NCBI GenBank assembly: GCA_963742035.1
Contig: CAVUKH010000008.1
Location: forward strand, 124,001-188,000
Direction: 5' to 3'
DNA: 64,000 nt
DNA from: Bog-473 sp963742035
Lineage (GTDB): Bacteria > Actinomycetota > Acidimicrobiia > Acidimicrobiales > RAAP-2
This document shows positions 7,558 to 16,095 of this stretch, one piece after another. The position numbers and the translations under genes were made by a program. Each line of letters starts with the position of its first letter. The stretch's first letter is position 1. The notes beneath the pieces were generated by a model that searched no databases, was not told the DNA's origin, and saw only the letters and a list, made by a program, of their open reading frames with translations.

Positions 7558-8685
7558 ATGGCTGGGTACGAGGGCCCCGTGCGCCTGGCGCACGCCGACT
7601 CGCACGCCCGCCTCGGGCCGGTTCCCGGACCGGACCCGGCTTCGCCGTCCCAACCCGCGGTGCCGCGGGCGCGCTCGGAGCGCCGCGAGCTCGAGGACTC
7701 GCTGTTGGCGCCCGGGGCGACCCGCTCCTCGGACGCAGGCGACCGGGCCGAGCCCGAGCCACCCGATCCCTGGCGCACCTGCTTCGAACGCGACCGCGAT
7801 CGCATCCTGCACGCCACGTCCTTCCGTCGGCTGGCCGGCAAGACCCAGGTCTTCGTCTTTCCCCAGGATCACCAGCGGACCCGGCTCACGCACGCGCTCG
7901 AGGTGGCGCAGGTCGCCACGGCCATTGCCCGGGCCTGCCGCCTGAATGTGGCCCTCACCGAGGCCATCGCTCTCGGGCACGACTGCGGGCACGGTCCGGG
8001 CGGCCACGCCAGCGAGGACGCACTCGACCCCTACGTGTCCGGCGGGTTCGACCACGCGCCCTGGGGCGCCACGGTCTCCCTCGCCCCCCTCAATCTGTGT
8101 GCGGAGACAGTCGACGGGATCGCCAACCACAGCTGGTCGCGCCCGGCACCGTCGACACCCGAGGGTGAGGTGGTCAGCTGGGCCGACCGCATCGCCTACG
8201 TCTGCCACGACTGGGAGGACGCCGTCCTGTCGGGCATCGTGGTCCCGCATCAGCTGCCGCTGTCGGTCCGCGCCCTCTGTGGCGAGCGCCGGAGCGCCCA
8301 GCTGGGCGCCTTCATCAACGGCGTCGTCTCGGCCTCCCTCCGCACGGGACAGGTGGGCATGGGAGAGGAGGAGGCCGAGGCGTTGGCGGCCTTCCGGACC
8401 TGCAACTACGAGCGCATCTACCTGCGGGACGCATCGCTGCGGCAGGGCGATGCCGTGATCAGCGTGCTGCGCGCGCTGGTCGAGCACTTCTCGGACCGCC
8501 CCCACCTGATCACCGACCAGGAGTCCGCGCCAGAGGAGTCCCCCGACATCACGGCGGGCAGCGAGCGCGCGGTGCGGGCCGCCGTCACTTACGTGGCCGG
8601 CATGACGGATCGGTTCGCCTTTCGCCAGGCGGTGGCGCTGCTGGGCTGGGACCCGGCCAAGCTGCCGGCCGGCGTCGACGCCTGA
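7558..8685 (+). CDS. dgt: Deoxyguanosinetriphosphate triphosphohydrolase-like HD-domain protein
   Basis: A metal-dependent HD hydrolase of the dGTPase-like family, which converts dNTPs to deoxynucleoside and triphosphate. Visible family signatures are RRELEDSLLAPGATRSSDAG, RDRILHATSFRRLAGKTQVF, the HD ligands in TRLTHALEVAQVA and ALGHDCGHGPGGHASEDAL, and WADRIAYVCHDWEDA. I chose the ATG at 7558 (375 residues); an ATG at 7501 and a GTG at 7579 are alternatives, and none has a good Shine-Dalgarno. The gene diverges from the DUF3107 operon. In many actinobacteria dgt neighbours dnaG, which is not seen here. Confidence 0.88.
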   Translation: MAGYEGPVRLAHADSHARLGPVPGPDPASPSQPAVPRARSERRELEDSLLAPGATRSSDAGDRAEPEPPDPWRTCFERDRDRILHATSFRRLAGKTQVFVFPQDHQRTRLTHALEVAQVATAIARACRLNVALTEAIALGHDCGHGPGGHASEDALDPYVSGGFDHAPWGATVSLAPLNLCAETVDGIANHSWSRPAPSTPEGEVVSWADRIAYVCHDWEDAVLSGIVVPHQLPLSVRALCGERRSAQLGAFINGVVSASLRTGQVGMGEEEAEALAAFRTCNYERIYLRDASLRQGDAVISVLRALVEHFSDRPHLITDQESAPEESPDITAGSERAVRAAVTYVAGMTDRFAFRQAVALLGWDPAKLPAGVDA

Positions 8686-8709
8686 GACGCCTCAGCGGTT
8701 CGCAGCCCG

Positions 8710-9546
8710 TCAAGCCGGCGCATCGGGGAAGGCCGGCGGGCGTTTCTGCGTCAGCGCGGCCACCCCCTCGGCGAAGTCGGGACCACGCATCATCTCGGCC
8801 ATGCGGGCGCCGGCGTCGCGCACCGACGAGGCGGCATCGCCGTGCAGGTCGCGGTAGAGCTGGAGCTTGGTCACGGCCAGCGACGAGGGCGCGATCTCCG
8901 TCGCGAGGCGTCCGGCGTAGTCGTAGGTGAAGGGCAGGAGCTCGTCGGGTGACAGTGCCCGGTTGACCAGCCCGAGCTGCTCCGCCTCTTCGGCCAGGAC
9001 GACCCGGCTCGACAGCAGGAGGTCGGCGGCCCGTGTCACGCCGACCAGTCGGGGCAACAACCACGACAGTCCGTACTCGGCCGGCAGTCCCAGGCGGCCG
9101 TGCGACGTCGTCAATTTGGCCCCGCGTGCCGCGAAGCGCAGGTCGCAATAGCACGCGAGCACGAGACCGACTCCGGCGGCCGCTCCGTTGACGGCGGCAA
9201 TGATGGGCTTGGGGATGCCGAACTGGAAAGCGAAGTCGGCGTCGAACTCGGGCCGCACGCCGTAGCCCGGCATGGCGACGTCGTCGCTGAGCCCAGCGTC
9301 GTACGCACCGCGCTCGACATGACCCTCCAGGGCCCGTGCGTCGGCGCCGGCGCAGAACCCCCGGCCGGCTCCTGTGACCACAATGACCCGGACCCCGGGG
9401 TCGGCGGCGGCGCGCTGCAGCAGCCAGCGGTACTCCGTGTGCATGCGACCGGTCCACGCGTTCAACCGGTCCGGCCGGTGCAAGGTGATGGTGGCGATGC
9501 GGTCGAGCACCGCGTAGCGGGTGACCTTGAGCTCAGCCGGCTCCAC
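8710..9546 (-). CDS. Enoyl-CoA hydratase/isomerase family protein
   Basis: A 278-residue crotonase-fold protein. Motifs include ITLHRPDRLNAWTG, the oxyanion-hole segments GAGRGFCAGADARAL and VNGAAAGVGLVLACYCDLRFAA, and LGLPAEYGLSWLLPRLVG. It probably hydrates or isomerises an enoyl-CoA in fatty-acid or aromatic-acid breakdown. The chosen GTG start lies one base beyond the TGA of the preceding monooxygenase-like gene, consistent with coupling; an upstream ATG at 9594 would lie inside that gene. The catalytic-Glu region GLPAEYG is present. Confidence 0.9.
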   Translation of the reverse strand: MEPAELKVTRYAVLDRIATITLHRPDRLNAWTGRMHTEYRWLLQRAAADPGVRVIVVTGAGRGFCAGADARALEGHVERGAYDAGLSDDVAMPGYGVRPEFDADFAFQFGIPKPIIAAVNGAAAGVGLVLACYCDLRFAARGAKLTTSHGRLGLPAEYGLSWLLPRLVGVTRAADLLLSSRVVLAEEAEQLGLVNRALSPDELLPFTYDYAGRLATEIAPSSLAVTKLQLYRDLHGDAASSVRDAGARMAEMMRGPDFAEGVAALTQKRPPAFPDAPA

Positions 9547-9547
9547 G

Positions 9548-9838
9548 TCAGTCCAGGGTGGTATAGCGCGCCAGGTGGAAGGTCCCGTACTCAATGACCC
9601 GGGCGAACTCGGCCTGGAGCGGATCTCCCTCGAGCGCCCGCTGGGAGGCGGCGGCGGCCTCGTCGGACGACCACAGGGTCACGACGAGCCAGTCGTCACC
9701 GTGACGCGCCGTCGTCCGCCGCATGAAGCCGGGCTGGTTCGGCACGAGCTCGGTCTGGACGCGCCGGTCCAGCGCCAGGAACGACTCGTCCGTCACGTCC
9801 GCCGCCAACCGGAACATCGTGATCTCGACGATCGACAC
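9548..9838 (-). CDS. Small ABM/EthD-like dimeric alpha-beta barrel protein
   Basis: A 96-residue protein with GTG start (VSIVEITMFRLAADVTDESF). The layout resembles the antibiotic-biosynthesis-monooxygenase or EthD-type ferredoxin-like fold: an initial beta strand, an alpha helix LALDRRVQTELV, then QPGFMRRTTARHGDDWLVVTLWSSDEAA. Such proteins are cofactor-free monooxygenases or small-ligand-binding accessory proteins; this one has no recognised substrate. It lies two bases after the VOC gene stop and one base before the enoyl-CoA hydratase start, so it is the middle gene of a three-gene operon. Confidence 0.7.
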   Translation of the reverse strand: MSIVEITMFRLAADVTDESFLALDRRVQTELVPNQPGFMRRTTARHGDDWLVVTLWSSDEAAAASQRALEGDPLQAEFARVIEYGTFHLARYTTLD

Positions 9839-9840
9839 GG

Positions 9841-10191
9841 TCAGGCCTGGACCAGCATCACGGGATTGCCCTCCGGGTCGGTGATGCCGGCCAGCGTGGG
9901 ACCGCCGGGGACGTCGAAGGGCTCGGCGACGATGGTGGCGCCGAGCGTGACCGATCTGTCGAGCGAGGCACGCAGGTCGGCCACCTGAATGTAGAGGGTG
10001 ACGCCGGACTGCTCGCTGGCCCTGATGTGCCCCCCGGGGCCCGGCTCGGGCCCGCCGATGCCGGGTGGGATCTCCATAATGAAGCCGTCGCCGATCTGCC
10101 AGTTGAAGAGGTCGGCGTAGAAGGCCCGCTGCCGTTCGGGGTCTGTCGCCGCAATCTCCCAATGCACCACCGGCCGTGCCCAGTCCTGCAC
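9841..10191 (-). CDS. VOC (glyoxalase/bleomycin-resistance fold) family protein
   Basis: A 116-residue vicinal-oxygen-chelate protein with a VHWEIAATDPERQRAFYADLF start and a PGGPTLAGITDPEGNPVML end, the two ends of a betaalphabetabetabeta repeat. The GTG start is supported by GGGGAGG seven bases upstream, one of the clearest ribosome-binding sites in the window; the longer in-frame reading to 10548 lacks such support. It is the first gene of an operon with the ABM-like protein and the enoyl-CoA hydratase. Substrate unknown. Confidence 0.85.
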   Translation of the reverse strand: MQDWARPVVHWEIAATDPERQRAFYADLFNWQIGDGFIMEIPPGIGGPEPGPGGHIRASEQSGVTLYIQVADLRASLDRSVTLGATIVAEPFDVPGGPTLAGITDPEGNPVMLVQA

Positions 10192-10458
10192 CGTGCCACC
10201 TCCCCGGGTCGGCCCACAGTACCGAGCCCGGGAGGGACCGGCCTCGGTCGCGTCGGACCCGCTCCACGCAGGCGGCGACAGGACGGCGGGCCGACTCTCC
10301 CCGAGGGCTCCGCCCGAGGAGGACAGGGCGCGGATGTTTCGGCCGACGGACCAGCGAGGAGTACTCTTTGAGCGCAGATTCGGGTCTGGCACGCCCGGAG
10401 ACGGATCCGCTGCAGAATTTGGCGACCTCGGCGAGGCAGCGGAGGAGGGACGCACAGG

Positions 10459-12066
10459 GTGACTCACTGGACGCATGTTCTGTCCAACGTCTCGCTGGTG
10501 GAATTCGTCCTGTTGGCGGCGTTCACGACCCTGCAATGGGTTCGCCACCGAATCCGGGGTGCCGGGTGGGTCGCGCTGTCGTTTGCCATCCTCGGCGGCC
10601 TCTCACTGGCCCTCAAGATCGACCCCGGCCTGGCCACCGACCACACCGTGTCCAAGCTGCTGATCGCCCTGCTCCTCGTGGTGCCCTACTGTCTCTTCCG
10701 CTTCGCCGCCACCTTCCGTGCGCCGGGCCGCGCCGTGCGGGTGCTCGCCATCATCGTCACGGTCGGGATCGTGCTCTTCACCTTCACCCTGCAGTACGTG
10801 CCGGCACCGGGCTCGGCCGCACCGGCGCACTTCCTGGCCTACCGGATTTCGTTCCTGGTCGCCTTCGGGTTCCTCTTCAGCTACGTGGTCGCGTCCCTGT
10901 TCCTGACCGGCCGCGGCGAGCCGCCGATTGCCGCGTTGCGCATGCACCTCCTGGCCGTCGCCGTGGCCGGGCTGGAGATTCAGGTCCTGGTGGCCGCGCT
11001 CGGGCTGCACGGGCCCACCGTCGAACTGCTCACACAGGCGCTCACCGTGGCGACGGGTGTCCTCTTCCTGATGGCGCTGGTGCTGCCCTCGTCCGTACGG
11101 GTCTTCCTGAGTCGCAAGGAGGACGTCGCCTTCCGCCAGGCCATCGGCAAGCTCGTGTCCGCCGGTGACTCCCGCGATGTGGCCGAGCACCTCCTGCCTC
11201 ACGTGTGCGCGCTGGTCGGCGCGTCGTGGGCAGCCCTGCTCGCCAGTGACGGCACGGTCGTGGCGCGTTACCCCGCTTGGACGGACGACGACGGATCAGA
11301 CGCATGGGATCCGAATGGCTCGGGGGACGGACAGCGACGCATCACGGTGCAGACCCCGAGCGGCGCCACCCATACGCTCGCCGTCAAGATCAGCCCATCC
11401 ATGCCGTACTTCGGCAGCGAGGAACTCCGTCAGCTCGACCAGCTGGCCGACATGGTCGGGCTGGCCATCGAGCGCTGTGAGATGGCAGAGCAGATGGCCT
11501 TCCAAGCTTCGCACGACGGGCTGACCGGCCTGGCCAATCGCGCCATGTTCATGGAGCGCCTGGAAGAGGCGATGCGACACGTCGGCCGCCGGCGGGCCTC
11601 GCTGGCCGTGCTCTTCATCGACCTCGACCGTTTCAAGCTGGTCAACGATCGGGCGGATCACTCCGCCGGCGACCGCGTCCTCTGCGAGATGGCCAACCGG
11701 CTCACGGCCATGACGCGCGGGGTGGACCTGGTGGCACGCTTCGGGGGCGACGAGTTCGTCGCCTTTGCCGAGGTCGACCATGAGAGGGATGCGTTGGACA
11801 TGGCCGAGCGCATCCGCATCGGACTCAGCGCGCCGGTTGCCATCGGCGGCGGACAGCTCGCCGTGACGGCCAGTGTCGGCGTGGTCATGACGACCGACGG
11901 GTCGACGTCACCGGCGGCGCTCCTGCGCGACGCCGACAACGCCATGTACCAGGCGAAGCGGTCCGGCCGCGATCAGGTTGTGCTCTTCCACAGCAACGCC
12001 CGCGAAGCGGCCAACCGCCGATGGGGGCTGACCCCCGCCCGCGCCCGCCGGCTCAACGCAGGCTGA
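10459..12066 (+). CDS. Membrane diguanylate cyclase (GGDEF) with GAF-like sensor
   Basis: A 535-residue c-di-GMP synthase. The first 210 residues hold about seven hydrophobic segments, an integral membrane sensor. A GAF-like region (about 220-345) links to a GGDEF domain beginning DGLTGLANRAMFMERLEEA. The catalytic GGDEF is intact at 429-433 (ARFGGDEFV), and the inhibitory I-site R420-x-x-D423 lies exactly five residues before it, so product inhibition is expected. The GTG start has AGGAGGG at 10444-10450, eight bases upstream. The last 14 bases overlap the 3' end of the convergent mrp gene. No EAL domain is present. Confidence 0.93.
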   Translation: MTHWTHVLSNVSLVEFVLLAAFTTLQWVRHRIRGAGWVALSFAILGGLSLALKIDPGLATDHTVSKLLIALLLVVPYCLFRFAATFRAPGRAVRVLAIIVTVGIVLFTFTLQYVPAPGSAAPAHFLAYRISFLVAFGFLFSYVVASLFLTGRGEPPIAALRMHLLAVAVAGLEIQVLVAALGLHGPTVELLTQALTVATGVLFLMALVLPSSVRVFLSRKEDVAFRQAIGKLVSAGDSRDVAEHLLPHVCALVGASWAALLASDGTVVARYPAWTDDDGSDAWDPNGSGDGQRRITVQTPSGATHTLAVKISPSMPYFGSEELRQLDQLADMVGLAIERCEMAEQMAFQASHDGLTGLANRAMFMERLEEAMRHVGRRRASLAVLFIDLDRFKLVNDRADHSAGDRVLCEMANRLTAMTRGVDLVARFGGDEFVAFAEVDHERDALDMAERIRIGLSAPVAIGGGQLAVTASVGVVMTTDGSTSPAALLRDADNAMYQAKRSGRDQVVLFHSNAREAANRRWGLTPARARRLNAG

Positions 12067-13222
12067 GCTCCCGCCGGTAGACCCGAGCCGGCCCCAGCGC
12101 GGCCAGCTTCTCGGCAATGGCCCGGAACGCCTGCGCCGTCTCGCTGTCCGGATCGACCGCGGTGATCGGGCGACCCTCGTCACCACCCTGGCGGACCGCG
12201 CTGACCAGGGGGATCTGGCCGAGCAGCGGGATACCGAGGTCTGCGGCGAGCGTGGCCCCGCCGCCGCTGCCGAAGAGCTCGTAGCGCTTGCCGTCGTCCC
12301 CGGTGAACCAGCTCATGTTCTCAATGACGCCACGCACGGAGAGCTTGAGGCGCCGGGCCGCGAAGGCCGAGCGCTGGGCCACCCGCTGCGCCGCCGCCTG
12401 CGGCGTCGTCACCACAATGATCTCGGCCCGCGGCATGACCTCGGCCAGGGTGAGCGCGACGTCGCCCGTGCCCGGCGGCATGTCGATGAGCACGAAGTCC
12501 GGCTCGCCCCAGTAGGCGTCCGTCAGGAACTGCTGAATCGCCTTGTGCAACATGGGACCGCGCCAGATCACCGGCTGGTCGTCCGGCACGAAGTACCCCA
12601 TGGAGAGGCACTTCACGCCGTGGGCGGAGGTGGGGATCACCATGTCGCCGATGATGATCGGGTCGTGATCGGTCCCGAGCATTTTCGGCACCGAGAAGCC
12701 GTAGACGTCGGCGTCGAGCAACCCGACCCGGTGGCCGGCCTGCGCGAGCGCGATGGCCAGATTCACGGTCACGGTGGACTTGCCGACTCCGCCCTTGCCC
12801 GATGACACACCGATGACGCGCGTGGCGGACTCGGGCCCGAGAAAGGCCGGCAGCGGCGCGGCCGGCGCGTGCCCATGCCCGGCATGATCATGCCCGTGGT
12901 CGTCGCCTCCGCCGGGCTCGCCATCGCCCGCCATACCGGAGCGCAGTCGGTGGCGCAGCTCGGCGCGCTCCTCCTCGCTCATCACCACGAAGTCGAGATC
13001 GATCTCCTCAACGCCGGCCACGGACCCGGCGGCCTGGTGGATCTCCTCAGCGAGCTCCTCGGTGCCGGGCCAGGCCGCGACCGGCAGGGCCACCTCAATC
13101 TGCACGCGGCGGCGGCGGGACCGGACCGATCGCACCAGGCCGAGCTCACCCAGCGTCAGGCCGATCTCGGGATCCCGGACAGCGCTCAGCGCTGCCTCAA
13201 TCTGTGATTGGTCTGCTGCCAT
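12053..13222 (-). CDS. mrp: Mrp/ApbC-type P-loop ATPase, iron-sulfur cluster carrier
   Basis: A 389-residue protein with an N-terminal MIP18/DUF59 domain (DPEIGLTLGELGLV, about 8-85), a His-rich linker (five His between 109 and 118), and the Mrp ATPase domain with Walker A GKGGVGKST (142-150), LLDADVYGFSVPKMLG and LIDMPPGTGDV. Mrp proteins carry and transfer [4Fe-4S] clusters. Here the usual Cys-x-x-Cys after the ENMS motif is absent (ENMSWFTGDDGKRYELFG) and the whole protein has a single cysteine, so cluster binding by the canonical ligands is not possible. The ATG at 13222 is preceded by GAGGGAG. It diverges from the sufR-like gene across 101 bp. Confidence 0.92.
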   Translation of the reverse strand: MAADQSQIEAALSAVRDPEIGLTLGELGLVRSVRSRRRRVQIEVALPVAAWPGTEELAEEIHQAAGSVAGVEEIDLDFVVMSEEERAELRHRLRSGMAGDGEPGGGDDHGHDHAGHGHAPAAPLPAFLGPESATRVIGVSSGKGGVGKSTVTVNLAIALAQAGHRVGLLDADVYGFSVPKMLGTDHDPIIIGDMVIPTSAHGVKCLSMGYFVPDDQPVIWRGPMLHKAIQQFLTDAYWGEPDFVLIDMPPGTGDVALTLAEVMPRAEIIVVTTPQAAAQRVAQRSAFAARRLKLSVRGVIENMSWFTGDDGKRYELFGSGGGATLAADLGIPLLGQIPLVSAVRQGGDEGRPITAVDPDSETAQAFRAIAEKLAALGPARVYRRELSLR

Positions 13223-13308
13223 GCACTCCCTCGTCTCGGGTGGGATCGGACGACCCGTGCTCACGGGGAGGCGGTACGCGTCGCCCCAGCTGGAGAGGCT
13301 GATCCCTC

Positions 13309-13319
13309 GGTAGACTACC
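13309..13319. promoter_or_regulatory. Palindromic operator over the -10 box of the sufR-like gene
   Basis: GGTAGACTACC is a perfect 11-bp palindrome. Within it TAGACT (13311-13316) fits a TANNNT -10 box placed seven bases before the GTG at 13324, implying a leaderless transcript whose own product could bind the palindrome and shut it off. It lies in the shared mrp/sufR intergenic region. Confidence 0.5.
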
Positions 13320-13323
13320 CAGC

Positions 13324-14070
13324 GTGAGCACCGCTTCGATCACCGCGGAGACCGAGCGACCGGCCGGGGCGGACGACGGCCGCTTCAGCGCGGCCGTTGC
13401 CGCCGTCGCCGCCGCGTTCGGCGATCCCACCCGCCGGGACATCTTCTTGCACGTGCGCGCCGTGCCCGGCGCGACGGTGAACGAGGTCGCCCACGCCTTC
13501 TCACTGCATCCCAACGTGGCCCGTCACCACCTGCAGCGGCTGGTCGACGGCGGCTACGTCAGGGTCGAGACCGGTCGCAACGCCGCTGGTGCGGGTCGCC
13601 CTTCCAAGCGCTATTTCTGCGTCGAGGAGGAACTGCAGCTCGGCCTCACCCAACGCCGCGACGACTTGTTGATGCGCCTCCTCGGTGAGGCAGTGCACCG
13701 TCTCGGGCCGGAGGAGGCGGAGGAGATGGCGGCGCATGTCGGCGAGGAGTACGGGCGGTCGCTGGCCTCGCGCATGACGCCGAGCGAGGGACAACGCACG
13801 GTACGGGCCGCCATGCACGTGGTGGCGGAGACGCTCACGGCTCACGGCTTCGCCGCCCATGCCGAGGACCGGGGCGAGACAACGGCGGTCGTCGCCGAGC
13901 AGTGTCCGTTCGGCGACGCCAGCAGCACCAACCCCGTGCTCTGCGCGGTGGACCGCGGCATGGTCAAGGGGTTGCTGTCCGGACTGTGCGGTTCGGCGTC
14001 GCGGCAGGCGCTCCCGGTGATCCTCTCCTCGCGGGCGCGGGGCGACGACGCCTGCACCGCGTCTGCCTGA
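13324..14070 (+). CDS. SufR-like iron-sulfur-sensing HTH regulator
   Basis: A 248-residue protein with an ArsR/SufR winged-helix domain (about 25-100: AFGDPTRRDIFLHV, NEVAHAFSLHPNVARHHLQRLVDGGYV) and a C-terminal domain carrying C194, C207, C222 and C244. The spacing C-X12-C-X14-C resembles the cluster-ligating cysteines of SufR, which represses Fe-S assembly genes when it holds a [4Fe-4S] cluster. The gene lies six bases before a cysteine desulfurase and diverges from mrp, both Fe-S functions, strengthening the call. A palindrome covers the probable -10 box. An ordinary ArsR regulator is the alternative. Confidence 0.85.
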   Translation: MSTASITAETERPAGADDGRFSAAVAAVAAAFGDPTRRDIFLHVRAVPGATVNEVAHAFSLHPNVARHHLQRLVDGGYVRVETGRNAAGAGRPSKRYFCVEEELQLGLTQRRDDLLMRLLGEAVHRLGPEEAEEMAAHVGEEYGRSLASRMTPSEGQRTVRAAMHVVAETLTAHGFAAHAEDRGETTAVVAEQCPFGDASSTNPVLCAVDRGMVKGLLSGLCGSASRQALPVILSSRARGDDACTASA

Positions 14071-14076
14071 GCCTTC

Positions 14077-15222
14077 GTGGCGCGCGTCTACCTCGACCAC
14101 GCCAGCACCACCCCACCGCGGCCCGAGGCGGTGGCCGCGCTGTCACGGTGGGCTGCCCTGCCGACAGGGGATCCCGGTCGCGTGCACGAAGAGGGTCGGA
14201 CGGTCCGCGACGCGCTCGAGGCGGCCCGCAGCCAGGTCGCCCATCTCGTGGGTGTCGTCGGGCGCCAGGTTGTCTTCACCTCTGGCGCCACTGAGTCCAT
14301 CAACGCCGCCGTGTGGGGTGCGACCCGGGCGGCGCCGGGCCGGCCCGTGCTCTGCGCCGCGGTGGAACATTCCGCCGTCCGGGACGCGTCGGCACGCCTG
14401 GCGCCGACCGAGGACCTCGCCGTGGACGGCACGGGAGGGATTGAGGTCGAGGCGCTGCGGGAGCGCTTGCACGCGGACACCCTCCCCCGCCCCGCCCTGG
14501 TGCACTGCCAGTGGGGCAACCACGAGGTCGGAACACTCCAGCCAGTGCACGACGTGGTGGCGCTGTGCCGCGAGGCGGGTGTCACCGTCCATGTCGACGC
14601 GGCGGCCGCCTGTGGACACGTGCGGCTCGACCTGGCCGCGCTCGACGCCGACCTGGTCAGCATCAGCGCGCACAAGCTCGGCGGGACCCCCGGCGCCGGC
14701 GCCCTGATCGTGCGGCGCGGCAGTCGATTCGAGCCCCTTCTCGTCGGCGGGGAACAAGAGCGTGGGCGTCGCGCCGGGCTGGAGGCCCTGCCGGCCCTCC
14801 TGGCATTCGGTGCCGCGGCCGCCGCACTGGCCGAGGGCGAGCCGGCCGCGTTGGCCACCGAAGCGGCCGCCGCCCGCCGCCTGATCGCCTCCGTGGTGGA
14901 CGCCGCATCGGCGGTCGACGACGTCACCGTGGTCGGGCCGACGGCACCGAGGCGCCTCCCCCACCTGGTGTGTCTCGGTGTGCAGGGGGTCGAGGCCGAA
15001 CCCGTGCTGATCGGCCTGGACCGGGCGGGCGTCGCCGTCCACTCCGGATCGGCCTGCTCGTCGGAGAGCATCGAGCCGTCACCGGTGCTCGAAGCGATGG
15101 GCGTCGATCCGAGCCACTCGCTCCGAGTCAGCGTCGGGTGGACGAGCACCGAGGAGGACTGCGCCGCGTTCGCCCGGGAGTTCCCCCGCGTCGTGGCCGA
15201 CCTGCGCTCGCTACGAGCCTGA
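14077..15222 (+). CDS. Cysteine desulfurase (NifS/IscS family)
   Basis: A 381-residue PLP enzyme that takes sulfur from cysteine as a persulfide for Fe-S clusters or thiolated cofactors. The start VYLDHASTTPPRPEAV, H98 in AAVEHSA, the PLP lysine K200 in SISAHKLGGTPGAGALI and the active-site C327 in SGSACSSESIEPSPVL are all present. The SGSACS loop is the group I (IscS/NifS) type. The GTG start follows the sufR-like stop by six bases, so the two form an operon under the same probable autoregulated promoter. The final 12 bases overlap the convergent ccmI-like gene. Confidence 0.93.
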   Translation: MARVYLDHASTTPPRPEAVAALSRWAALPTGDPGRVHEEGRTVRDALEAARSQVAHLVGVVGRQVVFTSGATESINAAVWGATRAAPGRPVLCAAVEHSAVRDASARLAPTEDLAVDGTGGIEVEALRERLHADTLPRPALVHCQWGNHEVGTLQPVHDVVALCREAGVTVHVDAAAACGHVRLDLAALDADLVSISAHKLGGTPGAGALIVRRGSRFEPLLVGGEQERGRRAGLEALPALLAFGAAAAALAEGEPAALATEAAAARRLIASVVDAASAVDDVTVVGPTAPRRLPHLVCLGVQGVEAEPVLIGLDRAGVAVHSGSACSSESIEPSPVLEAMGVDPSHSLRVSVGWTSTEEDCAAFAREFPRVVADLRSLRA

Positions 15223-16095
15223 CGTGGTCGTCGTCGTCGTCGTGGTCGTCGTCGAGCCGGTGCTGAACTGGGCCGGCAGCGGAACCCCGGCCGCCTTGTA
15301 GGCATCGCTGACCAGCGGGGCGGCCTGGGCCAGCTCCGACACCGGGGGCGCGTCGTTCAAGAAGTCGTTGAACTGCGCCACGGCGGCCGCGTGGTTGTGA
15401 TCTTGGTTCTCGAGGACGAGCCCGTAGAAGAGGTGGGCCTGGCCGTAGCTCGGGTTGTTCCGGATGGCCGTCTCGATCTCGGATCGCCCGACCTTGGTCA
15501 GCGACGGCACACTGGCGGTGGTGCCGACGTTCCATTCCAAGAACCCGGCAGAGGCGAGCGCGTGGGGGTTGGACGGGTCCTCGGAGAGCACCTTGTCGTA
15601 GAGCACGAGCGCCGCCTTGGCGCTCCCCTGCTGGTTCAACGTGTCGGCCTGCACCAGCTGCTGCTCAATGAGCTGTGCCTGGGACACGGTCACGCTGCCC
15701 GAGGAGGCCTGGCCGGGTTGGCGGGCCTGCACTGAGTGCACGACCAAAATGACCGCGCCGGCAGCAATGAGCAGGCTCGCCCCCACAATCCCGAGCCGGC
15801 GCCACCACGGCATCGGAGCACGCTCGGTTGCCGCCGGCACGTTCCGCTCCACCTCGGAGGGCGTCGGAAAAGCGGCGTCGAGGGCGGCCAGCTCGTCCTC
15901 CACCTCGGCCAACCGGGCCCGGTCGCGCGCCACCAGCACGGCGTGGTCGTCGGCTGAGAGGTCACCGGCATCACGTTCACGGTCGGCGTCGGCCAGGGAA
16001 CGCTCGAGGAACTCACGCTCGTCGCTCAGGTACCAACGGTCGCCACTCGGTGCAGACCCCTGGCGCTCCGTCCGGGGTGCATCGTCGACGCTCAC
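15211..16095 (-). CDS. ccmI: CcmI/CycH-like TPR protein of cytochrome c maturation
   Basis: A 294-residue protein with GTG start overlapping the ccmH stop as GTGA. The N-terminal cytoplasmic part (ADADRERDAGDLSADDHAVL followed by a heptad-like ARDRARLAEVEDELAALDAAF) resembles the corresponding region of CcmI. One membrane segment (101-120) is followed by an extracytoplasmic TPR region (about 140-275) that should hold apocytochrome c for the CcmF/H lyase. The tail ends in a run of about ten Thr encoded by repeated ACG/ACC-type codons. It is the last gene of the ccm operon. Confidence 0.75.
   Translation of the reverse strand: MSVDDAPRTERQGSAPSGDRWYLSDEREFLERSLADADRERDAGDLSADDHAVLVARDRARLAEVEDELAALDAAFPTPSEVERNVPAATERAPMPWWRRLGIVGASLLIAAGAVILVVHSVQARQPGQASSGSVTVSQAQLIEQQLVQADTLNQQGSAKAALVLYDKVLSEDPSNPHALASAGFLEWNVGTTASVPSLTKVGRSEIETAIRNNPSYGQAHLFYGLVLENQDHNHAAAVAQFNDFLNDAPPVSELAQAAPLVSDAYKAAGVPLPAQFSTGSTTTTTTTTTTSGS

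Noticed and set aside
15211..15245. Repeated GTC triplets at the ccmI-like 3' end considered as a microsatellite locus
   Set aside because: They encode an in-frame poly-Thr tail, which is a simple C-terminal feature; length variation is possible but nothing else supports a regulatory role.
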